NCBI GenBank assembly: GCA_002803225.1
Contig: NXFV01002039.1
Span: forward strand, 1 to 64,000
Direction: 5' to 3'
Source of the DNA: Gamarada debralockiae
Lineage: Eukaryota > Ascomycota > Leotiomycetes > Helotiales > Hyphodiscaceae
DNA: 64,000 bases
Shown here: positions 20,961-33,111 of the stretch, piece by piece
How positions within the stretch are numbered: position 1 is the first letter of the stretch
Layout of the letters: every line of letters starts with the position of its first letter
Made by a program: the position numbers and the translations under genes
Notes under the pieces: generated by a model
Told to the model about the DNA's origin: nothing
Seen by the model: the letters and a program-made list of their open reading frames with translations, nothing else
Databases searched by the model: none

Positions 20961-22136
20961 GACATTCTTGTTGATAGGGATGATGGGCAAGGGAAGTGAG
21001 AGAGTTGACGGGAAGTGGCGCGTGCACATAGTGATGGGCGAATGATCTGGGGATATCACATTGCATGGATGGCGTTGATATAGTGGAGATCTGGCATGGG
21101 ATATTATGGGTACATACGTTGCAAAAGGATCGAAATTGCATGGCATTTCTAGCTTCGAGGGCTTCGAGGAAGCCAACCTAAGCGCCAGATAGAGGCACTT
21201 ATTGCGAACTCGTTCAGAATGAAACTCCTTTGAAGATGCTATACAGAGCCTGGGGTTGAACTCCGCATCGTTGTGATATTGGAGCCCCCATTCTACAAGG
21301 GGTTCATCAACCTTTCCTATAGCTTGTGACGTGAATTAGATATCTCGTTGGTTGACTGAATATTGAAAATTCAACGGATGTTCACCGCCAAGAAACTCAA
21401 TGTGATGGCAGCTATGTGTATTATTCTAATCTGTAACGACTGACTAAATAACAAAGCTTTGGTGTTGACCCTCTGTTGATAGCAGGAGCAACAAGAAACA
21501 TCACAGCATAATAGCAGTCGTCATCCACCCACATTACAATCTGCCAGAATGCAGAAAAGAAGCAGATACCATCTTCTAAAGCACCACCGCCAGTGCCCAC
21601 CTGATATGAGAACATGAAAAACGAAGGTAATTGTACATCCACACAAAGAAGCAGTGCAGCAGGTCGAGCCAGAAGCAGAGCAAAGCCGTCAATGAAGGCA
21701 GCCATGAACTTTTCCAGGACAACAAGATGCAAAAGCCGTAACCATGAAGTGTCCAAATCACAGAAGACGATAAGACTCTTCGGTGTAGGATGACTGGTGA
21801 TGGTAGAATAGGTTGTCGGAGAAAATGTTGAGTAAAAACAAGAAGGAAATATTGTAGTCGACGTCCGAGGAAAGCTTCTGTGTGTACAAACAAAGGAGAC
21901 AATACAAGGCCTATGGTGACTTTCGCAGGATGTAAGGACAGCCAATTGAGACATCCTTAAATGTGAAAGACCAAAACCAGACTGAGGGATAGAGCCCGTT
22001 CGAATATGTTGTATCGTTATGGTGGTTCCATGATATCGTGTGTCCGTAAAGATCGTTAAGTGAACCAAGACACAGCCAACATTATGACAAAGCATGAGGA
22101 GCAAGTCGAGCAAGATGTGGAGTGGTGTTTCACAGA
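20961..22136. other. Gene-free; probably long 3' UTR of the Pumilio gene
   Basis: The Pumilio gene is transcribed toward this interval. A leftward open frame at 22113-21421 has no ATG start and no recognisable motif, and it sits directly 3' of the Pumilio stop, so I read it as untranslated sequence. Confidence 0.4.
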
Positions 22137-24955
22137 TTAACGATAAGCACCAGGGTAGCGAGGGTTTGGTTGAGGCATGCGAAGGTTAGGAGCACCGATA
22201 GTAGGACCAGCACCAGGACCAGGACGAGTCTGAATCGCGGGGTTGGTGCAGAGCATGCCAACACGAGAGCCAAACTTGGATCCACGAAGAGACACCATGT
22301 GCTTGCGTATGTGCTGAGCGACAATCTCACGATGCTGAGGGTTGGAGTGCGTGAGGATGTATTGAATGAGGTAGTTGCCGTATTGATCGCTTGCGATGTC
22401 AATCAAGGGAATGCGAGGACGATCGTGACGACCCTCGCAAACCCGATCGAGATAGCGACCAAGGAAGTCAACACCACCAAGCTTGAGGCACTTCTCAACA
22501 ACCTTAGAAGCAAATTGATCCATGCTGTACTCGGACGCATAGCGGATGACATGATCGATTGCTCGACTGCGATCAGCTGGAGCCCCATGCTCGCAGATGT
22601 GCTGAATGCACCAATTACCAAATTGACCATGAGCAACAATGTCAATGCTGGCAAGCACTTCCTCAATGCAGGGTCGCTGGGAATCATGTTAGTTTGTGTT
22701 CAGGATGTCAGGGGAAAGAGCTTACCTTGTCTTCCTCAAGGCAATTCTCGAAGATGTTCTGAACAACCAAGGAACCCGTCTCACCGAGAGCAACTTCATG
22801 CCACATACCACGAAGAGCCTCATTGACATACTTCATGATCTGAGGGGGAGACTCAGTCCAACGAAGCTCGAACAACTTCTGCCAAACATGACAAGCGTAA
22901 CGATGAATAACAGTTTCCGGAATGCGACGAAGAAGTTCATGGACCATGATAGCTTTGTAATCCTCAGGAACAGAATCAAATGCCTTCTGAACCACGTGGC
23001 AGCCGAAAGCATCCATGGAGAGGTTCAAAGTGTTGCATCGTATGGATTCAGCAATCTTAATGACTTGCTCAGGAGTTCCATGCTCGAAACAGCGCTGAAC
23101 CAAGAAGTTTCCGAAGCGGTTGGTCATCAATGGATAAGCCTGGGCGACGATTGCCTCAACAATGTCATACTTCTGCTTGGTTGTACCGACCTTGAGCTTT
23201 TGCTGCAAGAAGATAGAGGCTTGTTGATCATTGTTGCAAACGATCTTGTCAACAATATACTTCCAGTTGCAGTTGACGGTGCGGTCAAGAAGACGGCGAT
23301 AGTTGAGGGGCTCAGTGGTAGGCAGATAGGTCTGGCCTTCGGTAGCAACAGCCTAGATATCTGTTAGTAATGGAAATATAACAGGCGCTTGGAGTACTTA
23401 CGTCGTTCTTCCATCCAGCACCAGAAGAAGTAAACTCCGCAGCATGTGGGGAAAGTGGAGTGCCGATTGGTTGAGGCTGGTATCCGCCATACATTCCGCT
23501 AGGCAAGCCGCCACTGGACATTACGCCATCCATATTCATACCCATACCCATTGGGGCTCCAATTCCAGCAGGTCCAGATGCCATGCCACCAACTGCGCCA
23601 TAGGGAGTGGAGGTTGGAGTGTAGCCATCATAAGAGCTGTTGCTACCAGCATAGGGGAATGATCCAACGTTTCGGTGGCTGAAACGAGGGCCAACGTTGT
23701 TTCGTCGGGCAGCGCGAGGAGCCATCAAGATATCAGGCTCTGGCATCATGCGTTGTTCACGGAGAGCTGGCGGTGGTGCAGGGCATTGACCAGGGGCATC
23801 AACGAATGGTTGACCAAAGCTACGGCTCATCCATTGAGCTGAAGCGAGTTCTCCTGATGGCTGTTGGAAGCCTCCTTGCATAGGACCTTGGGAAGTGAAG
23901 GTTGGCTTGCCTCCGTTGCTCCAGATGGCGCGAGCATGGTTGAAACCACAAGAAGAGAGAGCATCACTAGTATCAGAGCCAGCATCATCTTGAGCTGCCC
24001 ATGAATTATCTCGATGGATTTGTGGACGACCAGCAGGATTGAAACCCGAAGGCAGATGAGCGAAACAATGGTCAAGGACTTCGGCCGGGTCGTTCATGGG
24101 GAAGTCAGCCTCAGAGGCAGATCCGATCGCTTGATCAACGGTATGCTTTGTGATTCGAGTCTGTGCAAGCTCTTGGTCCATGCGAGCAATCTTGCCCTTG
24201 GCAGCTTCGAGTTCAAGCTTGAGGCGGAGGACTTCATCGGTAGTCGGGCCGTTGTCTCCAGCGAGACTTGAAGAGCTTGTAGTCGGAGCGGTGCTCTGGT
24301 TGAAGGTTTCAGTTGCAGCTGTCATTGGGACAGAGCTGCTGGCAGACACATAGTCTGCGGTGCGAAGGTATGTAACGTTATCCTCCTTAAGAGCCTCGGT
24401 TTGTTTGGAGATGGCAGCACTTTGTTCAGAGAGTTTGGCAAGGAGTTTGTCCATTTGGTTCGGACCCTCGGTCGACAAGGTAGAATCATGGCTTATCTTC
24501 ATCTTCTGAAGTTGTTAGCAAATGCTCGTACAAGTGAGAGGTGATGTTGTGGGGAAACTGACATTCGGGGTTTGATTTCCGAGCTTGGAGGAAGACAAGG
24601 CCGTGGCACCTTTCTTGAGAGACGTAGCACCTCCCTAGATTGCAGAAATAATCGGTCAGATGAAGAAGAAACGAGAGACTGGTGTTGAGATGAAACCTTG
24701 CGTCCTAAAGAACAAACTTGAGGTAGGGAAGTGTCGGGAAGAAATGAGCGGAGGGAAGTGAAGATGGTTGAGGCGAGAATGCATGACGGCAGTAGCTCGA
24801 AAGTGAGTTTTTGGGGATGTTTTGATGATGAGAAGGTCATTACTTACGATGCAACCAGTGATTGTGTCATCAGACGCAGAGGTATTCTCCTGGGAGGTGC
24901 TTCTGGCCACCGAGCGACGAAGAGTCGGAGAACCAGTAGAAGCGTTAGCAGACAT
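22137..24955 (-). CDS. Pumilio/PUF-family RNA-binding protein
   Basis: Five exons: 24955-24848, 24634-24563, 24505-23402, 23352-22726 and 22676-22137, all phase 0 with GT/AG ends, giving 816 aa. The N-terminal half is low complexity with a short coiled-coil-like stretch (RLKLELEAAKGKIARMDQEL) and Gly/Met/Tyr-rich sequence. The C-terminal PUF array begins near residue 435 (LNYRRLLDRTVNCNWKYIVD). It includes repeats with core motifs NRFGNFLVQRCFE, DAFGCHVVQKAFD, RYACHVWQKLFE, ETGSLVVQNIFE, GQFGNWCIQHICE, DQFASKVVEKCL and DQYGNYLIQYIL, which contain the base-reading side chains. PUF proteins bind UGUA-type sites in 3' UTRs and control mRNA decay and translation. No RRM is visible, so it is not a simple Jsn1/Puf2 type. 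The subfamily is unresolved. Confidence 0.93.
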
Positions 24956-26013
24956 GTTGAGTAATGATCCGCAGGTGTCTTCGTGAAGTTTATTGTCAGA
25001 TTGGCAGATGGTAATGGCCTTCTGGACGCGAAGAGAGACGTTGTGGGGAGATGTCTCGACGTGTAGGTGGCGAAGGTGTAGATGGTGGAGAACAGAATGG
25101 AAAAGAGCGAAGATCAACAACTAAATAAGAGGCGTAGCTCTAGGTGATGGAGATGAGGAAGGTGCACCTAAAAGTGTTGCTTCCTCCAAGATTGAGTGTT
25201 TTGGGGGTTTTAGTTTTGGGCTTGGACGTGGGGAAGTCGGGAAGTTGAAGAGATTGAGGAAAGTGTTTATCATCCGCAGACAAAAGCGTTTAAGTGAACC
25301 GCTCCGTGGACCTTTTCCGCTCGAAACGTCGGAGTGAATATTTTTCTAGGCTTTTATCATAAAGAGTTGAATTTAAGAACCCTTGCCCTAGTGAATTAAA
25401 GGGCCTATGGATTGGGCGGATCGGAGAGTTTACTTCAGCTGCAAATTGGCCAATGGATTGACTGGCCTTATCTACACTACAACTTCCAGTTACATCTAGA
25501 AGGAGTGCATAGTCTTATTCTTGGTAAGGATGGAAATTCCCCTCCTTTGACGATATACGACTTCCGTGGAGAAGACCTCCCTTTTGATACTATAAAGGGG
25601 GAACTCAGTATCTTCCGCTAGTGACATCATAGTTTAAACTATTGCTAGCTCTTTGGCGGAAAACCGTAGAAATATAAATTCGCTTTAGGGCTGACTTGGG
25701 GGAGTTTGGAAGCTTCTTGGAAAAACCTGGAGCTGGGAATCGCTATCAGGAAGATACTCCTTCCAGAATTGAACATCCGGCAGTCACCCATGGAATTTGA
25801 CAACAGCGATCTCTACAAATATCCCAGTTCTTGAAAGACCAGAGTGCACGCATAGCTTATGGTTGCAATCTCTGATGTTTGTGTGGGATTTCTTTCTTCA
25901 ATTCTGAAAGGTATTCGAGACAAGTGTACTCCCTGATCTTCCCCAGAACGCCAATGATCCTACATCTATGCAGTATCCTATACAATGCTAACCAATGATG
26001 CCATCCCCCCAAT
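24956..26013. other. Pumilio upstream region and mS33 3' flank
   Basis: The part next to 24956 is presumably the Pumilio promoter and leader. A rightward frame at 25412-25621 has no recognisable motif. No gene is supported. Confidence 0.4.
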
Positions 26014-26500
26014 CTACCTCTTTCTACCCTTCTTCGACTCTGCAGATGAATTGTTAGCATCCATCCAGAAACACCCGGATTGCAATCCATACCTTCTGCT
26101 GTCCGCTTCTTCTTTGGCGCACCCTTTCCCCTTGCCTTGAGACTACAAAACTATTAGCAGATGTGCCAGCTGTAACAGTTTCTGGACAACTATACATCTT
26201 GATGTGTTCGAATCGGTCATCTTCCGGTTCGTTGATAGTCTCAAAACCCATGGGTGCATATGCCTTCTGCAAATCCTTGATTGTGGCCATCTTCCGTGGG
26301 TAGTATGATGCCAAAGCAGGGCCCTTCAATCGCTGTCGAAGGATCTTGTTTCCTGTTCGAACTCGTTCGGGGTTGAAGGTGTGGTTGAAAATCCGACATT
26401 GGACCTAATATCGTTTGGGTTAGCTTCGAAACTACTGAAAATAAACCGATTTGAACTTTACCTTCATCAGGTCCAATATCCTTGAGCGTGGGACAGACAT
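26014..26500 (-). CDS. RSM27: Mitochondrial small-subunit ribosomal protein mS33 (S27)
   Basis: Four exons: 26500-26462, 26404-26196, 26142-26093 and 26039-26014, giving 107 aa with all GT/AG junctions in phase. The protein starts MSVPRSRILDLMK, then VQCRIFNHTFNPERVRTGNK and ILRQRLKGPALASYYPRK, the core of the family (yeast Rsm27, human MRPS33). Next come EDDRFEHIKILKARGKGAPK and a Lys/Arg-rich end (KKKRTAEESKKGRKR). It is a structural component of the mitoribosome small subunit. No open frame shows the whole gene, because exons 1 and 3 lie in frames that continue open into introns. It is divergent from the RNase III gene, with starts only 216 bp apart. Confidence 0.9.
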
Positions 26501-26715
26501 CTCCACCACAATCGTTTTCAACAATTGCTGTATATCTGAAATCTTTCGCGACGTTGAAATGGGCTACACAAATTAGCTTAACAAGACGGCCCGACCAATA
26601 TTCCGGGGTTGAACGCACGGACCTGATGCTCATAATCACGAGGAGATTAACTACCTTTTATTTATTTTGGTTTGCGTCCAAAGATTGGACATATCCGCCA
26701 GATGCATATGAAATC
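26501..26715. promoter_or_regulatory. Compact bidirectional promoter, mS33 / RNase III
   Basis: Only 215 bp separate the two ATGs, so the promoters must overlap or be shared. The span includes TTTTATTTATTTTGG (26656-26670) on the RNase III side. Confidence 0.5.
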
Positions 26716-28011
26716 ATGAAGGATATGAAGAGGATGCATTTTGAAGATAGCGAGGAGGAGGAGGATGTTTCCACGACTAAAAAGCAACGTGTAAGTTTAT
26801 GTTACAAGTTTGACAATTTTATCTAATTTTCCAAGCTGGGCCCGCGTCCCCCTCCAAAGGCATCGAAATCAGAGAAAATCGCCAACCTAATGAGTGCCAT
26901 AGATGAGGCTTTGGATGAGGATGGCTCGGACGAGGTGATGTACTCGATAGGCCAGGATTCTTTCAATCGATGCGCGGATCTCCGCACCCTGTTACGAAAC
27001 CGAAAGTCAATTACCACTTCTCCCGCCATCAACACACCACCAGCACCACAACCTCAGTCAATCGACGCATCAAATCTCCCCAGCTCCTTGTCAGCATTGT
27101 CTATCACGCCCTGGAAGTCATCCGAAATTCCCAAACAAATCCCGCCTCTCCCAAAGGTGCTAGATCCTACCCTCGAGACCGCTGCGTTCACTCACCAAGG
27201 CATGGGCACCGGTCGAGTCACAGATCTGAGTTATGAGCGCCTCGAATGGGTTGGAGACGCCTATCTCTACCTTACCTCCACCCTTCTCATCGCCCAAACC
27301 TTCCCAACTCTCCTCCCAGGAAAATGCTCTCAACTCCGCGAGCGCCTTGTCAAAAACATCACCCTCTCAGACTACGCCCGTCAATACGGTTTCGAGAAGC
27401 GCGCCAAGCTTCCCAATGAGATGCTGGGCAATTCAAAGCATCCAGCAAAGGATCAAGATCTCACCAAGATTATGGGAGATATTTTCGAGGCTTACGTTGC
27501 TGCTGTTGTACTTTCTGACCCGGAGAATGGTGTTGTACGCGTTACGGATTGGTTGAAGAAGCTTTGGTCTATGACTCTCAAGAAAGAAATCATCAACGAA
27601 GAGAAGAGCGGAATGAAGTTTGATAGCCCGATGTGGAGATTGAGAGGTGATGTTGGCAAGGTCGAAATCGCGCCCTCAGCACCTGTACAGCTGGGACCTA
27701 AGGAGCAATTGCAGAAGCTTTTGGGCTCGAAGGGTATCAAGTTGACGTACAAGGATGCAGCACCGGAGAAAAAAGACAAGACGAATAAATTACCGCTCTT
27801 CACGATTGGTGTCTATCTAGATGGATACGGTCATAAGGATAAGCAGTTGGGGTATGGCAGAGCAAATGGAAAGAAGGATGCTGGGAACAAGGCTGCTGCG
27901 ATGGCTTTGGCTAATAAGAATCTGATGAAGGAGTTGACGGAAAAGAAGAAGATGCATGATGCACAGTCTGAGCGGGAGAGAGAAGCATTGGAGAGACTCG
28001 GAGGCACGTGA
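26716..28011 (+). CDS. Ribonuclease III (Rnt1-like, RIIID plus dsRBD)
   Basis: Two exons, 26716-26790 and 26836-28011 (CAACGT|GTAAGT ... TTCCAAG|CTG, phase 0), giving 416 aa. It cleaves structured double-stranded RNA; fungal Rnt1-type enzymes process pre-rRNA, snRNAs and snoRNAs. The N-terminus is acidic (DSEEEED). The RIIID signature is YERLEWVGDAYLYL (about residues 158-171). The second catalytic pair lies in KIMGDIFEAYVAAV (D240, E243), so all metal-binding acids are present. A dsRBD follows from about residue 275 (PKEQLQKLLGSKGIKLTYKD; FTIGVYLDGYGHKDKQLGYG; KDAGNKAAAMALANKNLMK). There is no helicase or PAZ region, so this is not Dicer. The start is the first ATG in a frame that is otherwise open but unsupported upstream. 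Confidence 0.9.
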
Positions 28012-28705
28012 GAGAGTTTGGATGATATTTTTGACGATTGCATGGACGGTGTTGGTTTAGATGTTTATGATACCCAGGGCTATTTTCGACCAGGAAAGTG
28101 TAAGATTACCCAGCATTACCAGGAACTGGAATTAGATAAAAGTAATTGAACCATTTCATGTGATTTCCTATTACCTAAGCTCTTGTACAAATACTCTCGA
28201 TGAAAGCTCGACATATACGGGTCTTGCATTTGAGCCGAGAAGCAGTTGCATCAAGCAGATCAGACTTTGCTGAACCATCAACGCAACAAAACGTTTATTC
28301 GAATTGAGAGATTCTCAGACCTCCCAACCCATCAATCCCATTCATCAAAATGTATAATAAGAATCTCAACTCTCTCCACTCCAAATCCTGGAGTAAGATC
28401 TTTCCTAGCGTCCAACTCCTCGTCGGCAGCAACATCCCTGCCATCTCAAGGCCTCGGCACACCCGCATCAGCACGCGATGCGCATCATCCATCTTTCCAG
28501 CGCATGATAGTAATTTACCCTTCTATCGGTCAATAAACAAAATTTTCTCTTGCTCTTTACACGTGCAATCACTTCGTACTTATGTTATCCCAATAGACCA
28601 AGACTCTACTTTTGCTGTTGCTTTCTAGCCGGGGCGCTGCCGTGGCGACTTTTGTTGATTACTTGATAGAGTAGGAGAGTATCAAGGGATTGAGCTGTTG
28701 ATAAG
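28012..28705. other. Intergenic, no gene seen
   Basis: This contains RNase III 3' sequence and the Atg37 promoter. The small open frames near 28246-28628 have no ATG-plus-domain support. Confidence 0.4.
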
Positions 28706-29838
28706 ATGGCGGATTCTGTGGGTATGTAATGCTTCACGTCTTTTTAATTGCCCTGCGCGCCTTTGCACAGTCTACTATGTGTTAGACAAGAAAGGAAGGA
28801 ATTGACAGGTGTGCCACCTAGATCGAGTATTCGTGCACGCCCTCAACACCGTCAAGAAGATCCCCAAAACCGGCGCATCACGGCCACCTCCCTCAGATCG
28901 ATTACGGCTCTATGGACTCTACAAACAAGCAATGGAAGGGGACGTAGATGGTGTTATGGAAAGGCCATTGAGTTTTAAGGATGGTGAGGAGGGAAGGGAG
29001 AATGGGTTAGAGGGCGATGAGCTGAAGAGGGAGAGGGACAAATGGGATGCGTGGGATGCGCAGAGGGGTGTTAGTCGGACGGAGGCGAAGAGGAGGTATA
29101 TTGAGGCGCTGATTGAGACTATGCATAAGTATGCTAGTACTACTGCGTAAGTCCCCTTTCTTGCCTTGGACGAAGGAGGTTGCATGGGAGATGAAAGCTG
29201 TTGGAGTGGAGGGGAATGGATGGGATAATAGACGCTGATGATGCAATGATAGGGATGCTAGGGAACTTGTAGCAGAACTCGAATTTGTCTGGGATCAGAT
29301 TAAGAATAACAGCGCGTCGTCCTCCGGATCTTCGCCTGGCCGCGGCGTACCCTCCTACACGACACAACCACGACAATTTGCGCGCCCGCAATCCGGAAAC
29401 GATGGGCCAATGCGAGTTCTCAGCCCAATGAGCCAAGACGACGAAGCAGAGAGAGAATCGGAAAGGAGGTTAGGATATAATGATGCATACGACGAAGACG
29501 ACGAATTTAATAATAATGATGGGAAGAATAATAGGAAGACGAGTAAGTGGAGAACGACGATCGAACGGGCGTTAGTTAAGATGACGGCTGAGATTGCGGC
29601 GTTGAGAGAGCAGATTGCTACGGGTAGGGAGTATCAAGGGAAGAGGAGGAAGAGTTTGGGAAGGTGGATTGCGTGGTTGGTGTGGGCTTGCATAAGGCAC
29701 TTCTTGGTGGATGTGGTGGTCCTGGGTATTGTCTTGTTGTGGCTACGGAAGAAGAAGGATAGGAGGGTGGAGGATTTGGTTAGGGAGGGGTTGAAGATTG
29801 GAAGGGAATATGTGAGGAGAGTACTGCCAGCTCGATGA
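28706..29838 (+). CDS. ATG37: Atg37/ACBD5-like peroxisomal acyl-CoA-binding protein
   Basis: Three exons, 28706-28721 (16 nt), 28822-29146 and 29253-29838, giving 308 aa (GTGG|GTATGT, CTAG|ATC; GC|GTAAGT, ATAG|GGAT). The ACBP domain is N-terminal: DRVFVHALNTVKKIPKTG, RLRLYGLYKQAMEGDVDG, KWDAWDAQRGVSRTEAKRRY. The last element contains the conserved helix ending in the Arg/Tyr pair. A low-complexity Ser/acidic linker follows, then a short coiled-coil (ALVKMTAEIAALREQIATG), a transmembrane helix (IAWLVWACIRHFLVDVVVLG, about 256-278) and a basic lumenal tail. This architecture is that of Atg37/ACBD5, a tail-anchored peroxisomal protein needed for pexophagy and lipid contacts. ACBP plus C-terminal TM is firm; the Atg37 name follows from architecture. 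Confidence 0.85.
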
Positions 29839-30007
29839 TACTTCGACATCACATAACAACCTTTCAAACACCAATTTACGTTCTGCCTACAGCACGGGAA
29901 TATCACGAAGTCAAAAAAGGCCACGGAAAATCAAAGACGAACAATACGAATTTACGAAGATCATGTCCATTCATGGCACTATCTACAGTCCCCCACGACC
30001 ACGAATC

Positions 30008-30713
30008 TACGGCATACCAGGGATCTGAGCAGCACCATCAACAGCAGAAGCCCACTTCACTCCGTCCCCCGCAAACAACTCTACCTTCGGAACATTCTAA
30101 TTCGGCCACTCCTTCCCATCAAGAACACCCGCCTTGATGACCACAGCCTGCGGGAAGCTCTCACCAGTACAGAAGAGCGTAGTCCCACAGTCAGGGCAGA
30201 AGTGCGAGGTGATGTTTTCCCTGGTGTCAGCGACCTCGGAGATGGTCTTTGGCGTTCCAGTTTCGATCAGTATGATCGTTCCAAAGAGATAGGGCATTGA
30301 TTTTAGCTGTGAAGCTGTTTGCAGGAAAGTAGCGGGAAATGGACGGAGAGATAGAGACTGTTCGTACCGGATTCCAACTTGAAGTTACTCTCGGGAACAA
30401 TGATGTTGTTGATATAAGTGGACCCAGAGATCTTTCTACGGTCGAGGCCGTGGCACGGAGCGTGAGCATTGGGCTCGCCGTTGTAAGACAAGCGGAGCTA
30501 GAAATGTATATAGTAATCAGCATACATATCTTCTAACCATTTATATCTACTTCGATCTAGAACGAAGAGGGGTAAATATACCTTGTCGCAGAAACAACCT
30601 CCTGAGGGCGTTTTGATTGGATATTGATGTTGATATGATGTATTTAGGGAGACTTTTACTGATAAACTTGAGTACCTTGAGGGATACCTCCTCCTATATA
30701 TAATGCTGTTCAT
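30008..30713 (-). pseudogene. Decayed GFA/CENP-V zinc-binding domain gene
   Basis: Exon 1 (30713-30582) ends GGCFCDK at a GTATAT donor. Exon 2 begins after TTTCTAG near 30505: LRLSYNGEPNAHAPCHGLDR, then RKISGSTYINNIIVPESNFK. A further block reads TPKTISEVADTRENITSHFC with PDCGTTLFCTGESFPQAVVI. The fold binds zinc through CxC, CxxC and related pairs. Here the central CHCxDCR motif has become CHGLDRR, losing two ligands. A TAG at 30097 interrupts WPN-stop-NVPKVELF, although the expected tail continues to a second stop at 30008. No good acceptor precedes TPKTISE. These changes together indicate a dead gene. Confidence 0.7.
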
Positions 30714-31588
30714 GCCCCTCCCTCCTTCCCATTCCTCTATGCTCTAGAAATTATATGCTAAGATGCGGGATGGGAGCTCTAAACATCAAGCTTAAGGGAT
30801 CGCAACGTTTCCGGCTTTGTATCCGTTCCTCCGTATTTCCCAAATTGATAGCAAATCTGGAATCTAGAGCTAACTGACTGTAGATCTCTAAGAAAATGGG
30901 AGAGGCAGGTTGGGTTCGAGATCATGACCTTGCTTAAACGAGTTGAATAGCTCCCAACCCGAAATTAGAGATGCAAAAGATGCAGTTGGAATACTAAGTG
31001 CATTTGGATGAAATGGACGCGTCGGTGAATGAAATACAGAATGACTTGGGAAGATGAAGGTGTCGGGATGGACTTGCTTGCACCTAAATTGAACGCAAGC
31101 CTATCCGAGTAAAGGCGACAAACCTAGACGAGACTCCGGGCTGTCAAGCTGCCATCTCAGTCTTATTCCTCTCCTGAGGGTAGCGATTTTTTCCCCTCCA
31201 TTTCACACTCCAAGTCATCGAAATTGGATACTCTGAAGGTTTCAGGACAACGAAGGAGAGCTTGGAAGAGTTTGCAGTTAAATTAGTCGCTTGGGATCCC
31301 TTGCGCTGTGCCTCTTGCAAGCATTCAACCTGCCAGGATTTTCTCCAGTGTCATTGGATATAGCTGGATAAGCCAATCATGTTCATAGCATCAAATGGTT
31401 CCCCTAGAAGCGGTAGATTGATTTAGGATTTGGGACACGAAACTGATGCCCCCGCATTCATTTTTCTTCCATCTATCGTTCGCTATGGTACTTTTTTGCA
31501 CGCGCGTGCTCATTGCGGAAAATACCTCATACTCGAGTAATCGAGCCTACTATATGGTGTTCGCGCATCACTCGTCCCTCGATTCGCC
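30714..31588. other. Gene-free stretch
   Basis: There is no supported coding sequence on either strand. It serves as upstream sequence for both flanking, divergent units. Confidence 0.4.
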
Positions 31589-32714
31589 ATGAATTCATCC
31601 TCTCAGAATCCCTCCCCAGATTCGAATCCTTATCCAGGTCCAGATACCTTTCATGGTGCGAGCGAGATTGATAGAAAAATAAGTGATGGACCGGCACAAG
31701 GACAGCCTGCGTATTCACGTACTCCATATTTTGCACAGGGCAGCCAAGTTGCGTTCCAACCGTAGGTACATGTTCAAACCGCTATGTCTGCTTCCGACTG
31801 AAATAAATTCAAGGCAAATCCAAAATCCCAACTTCCAGCAGAATGCGAATTTCCAACATAATCACAACTTCCAGCAGGGTCCGTCCTTGCAACAGAATCC
31901 TTATCCTCAACAAATATCTCCCATTCCCATGCAGAACCCACATTCACAACAAATGGGACCTCCTATACAGAAATTCCTTTCGCGTCGATTCATAGTACCA
32001 TCAAACAGCGATTCTATTTCTTCCAGCTTCCCATTCCATCCGCAATTATATGATCTACAAGTCACGCACGATGAATGGCATCAGTTCACCAGCGAAATTG
32101 TTGATGCCGCCAAGCTATCACCTAGCGAGGACGCAGCAGCATGGACGGCAGGAGTCACCGCAGGGGCAGCAAGCACTGCATTCCTCCTCGTTTTCGGCCC
32201 TGCAGTTGGCTATTACACTGGAAAAGCCATACATAAAAGGACCGTTGTGAAGAAAGTCAAAGAACGCTTGCGAGAGGATGGCGATATCCGTGCAGTACTG
32301 AACAAGTGGAATCAGGGTACTTTCAAATGGAAAGGATTTCGTGTGTGGCTGGAGTGCCCTACAGACTTTATGGAAGTCATTCCTAAAGTCTCGAAATCCC
32401 AGCCAAAGGTGGAGACGAAGCAAGAACAAAGGTTTAAGCTGATGGTTTTGCCGAGCTCTGAAACTGAGGAACCATTTTCGGCTGCTCCATGGTCACAGGT
32501 GCAGCCTGGCTTGGTCGAAGCTCCATCGATGGCCCCGCAGAGACCAGTGGAACTTCAGAATTCACCTGCTCAGAATGTTCCTCTTCACAATGAAGCTTGG
32601 AAGGGAAGCTATCCCTCTTCAGTTGCGCAGGTGCCGGCTGCAACAGAGCTCGACACACAGCAAAATTCACAAAGCTCTCACCTTATGCCAGCTGAACTGG
32701 ACGGCCCTAGTTAA
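31589..32714 (+). CDS. Uncharacterised fungal protein with Gly/Ala hydrophobic segment
   Basis: Two exons, 31589-31761 and 31814-32714 (CAACC|GTAGGT ... TTCAAG|GCA), giving 357 aa. The N-terminus is Asn/Gln/Pro-rich with a degenerate repeat (NPNFQQNANFQ, HNHNFQQGPS, QQNPYPQQ). A conserved-looking core starts near residue 155: LQVTHDEWHQFTSEIVDAAK, then AAWTAGVTAGAASTAFLLVF with GPAVGYYTGKAIHKR (a hydrophobic, Gly-rich stretch, possibly membrane-associated), then KERLREDGDIRAVLNKWN and FKWKGFRVWLECP. I recognise this core as a recurrent Pezizomycotina protein of unknown function. The C-terminus is Pro/Gln-rich and disordered. Start and intron are consistent with one uninterrupted frame. Confidence 0.75.
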
Positions 32715-33111
32715 GGATCTATCCTGTAGGTTGAGTTACATGATGAGTCACATGATTGAATTTTTATGCAAGAATGTCATTTCTACCTAGCTTTTAGTAT
32801 TGGAGCCTACGGCTGCTTATTGTTCAGAGGGTTTAGATAAGCCTCAATAGCTGTAGTACTGCACACAATCCCACCAATCGACATATCCGCTTGAAGCAGC
32901 AACATTTAGAAACCTGAAACTGTGCGATCCCCTCGTATTCGAAAGTTTGAGACTCGGTGCAGTATAAATGCATCGTTTACCTACAAAGGTTTTCACTAAA
33001 TACTTTTATCTACAACTTTTGACCCTGTTCATAGGTGGTCCTGACTTGCAACCCAGCAGTCGACTCTGGACATTATCTCTTCCCAAATGAAAGAACAAGA
33101 TTGATGAGACG
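32715..33111. other. Gene-free stretch before the LTR
   Basis: 3' flank of the preceding gene. Nothing recognised. Confidence 0.4.

Noticed and set aside
21421..22113. 230-codon leftward open frame after the Pumilio stop
   Set aside because: No ATG start, no motif, Ser/Thr/Leu-rich biased composition, and its position directly downstream on the same strand fits 3' UTR.
30900..30930. Possible tRNA B-box (GGTTCGAGATC)
   Set aside because: No A-box at the right distance and no foldable acceptor stem. No tRNA or rRNA gene was found anywhere by eye.
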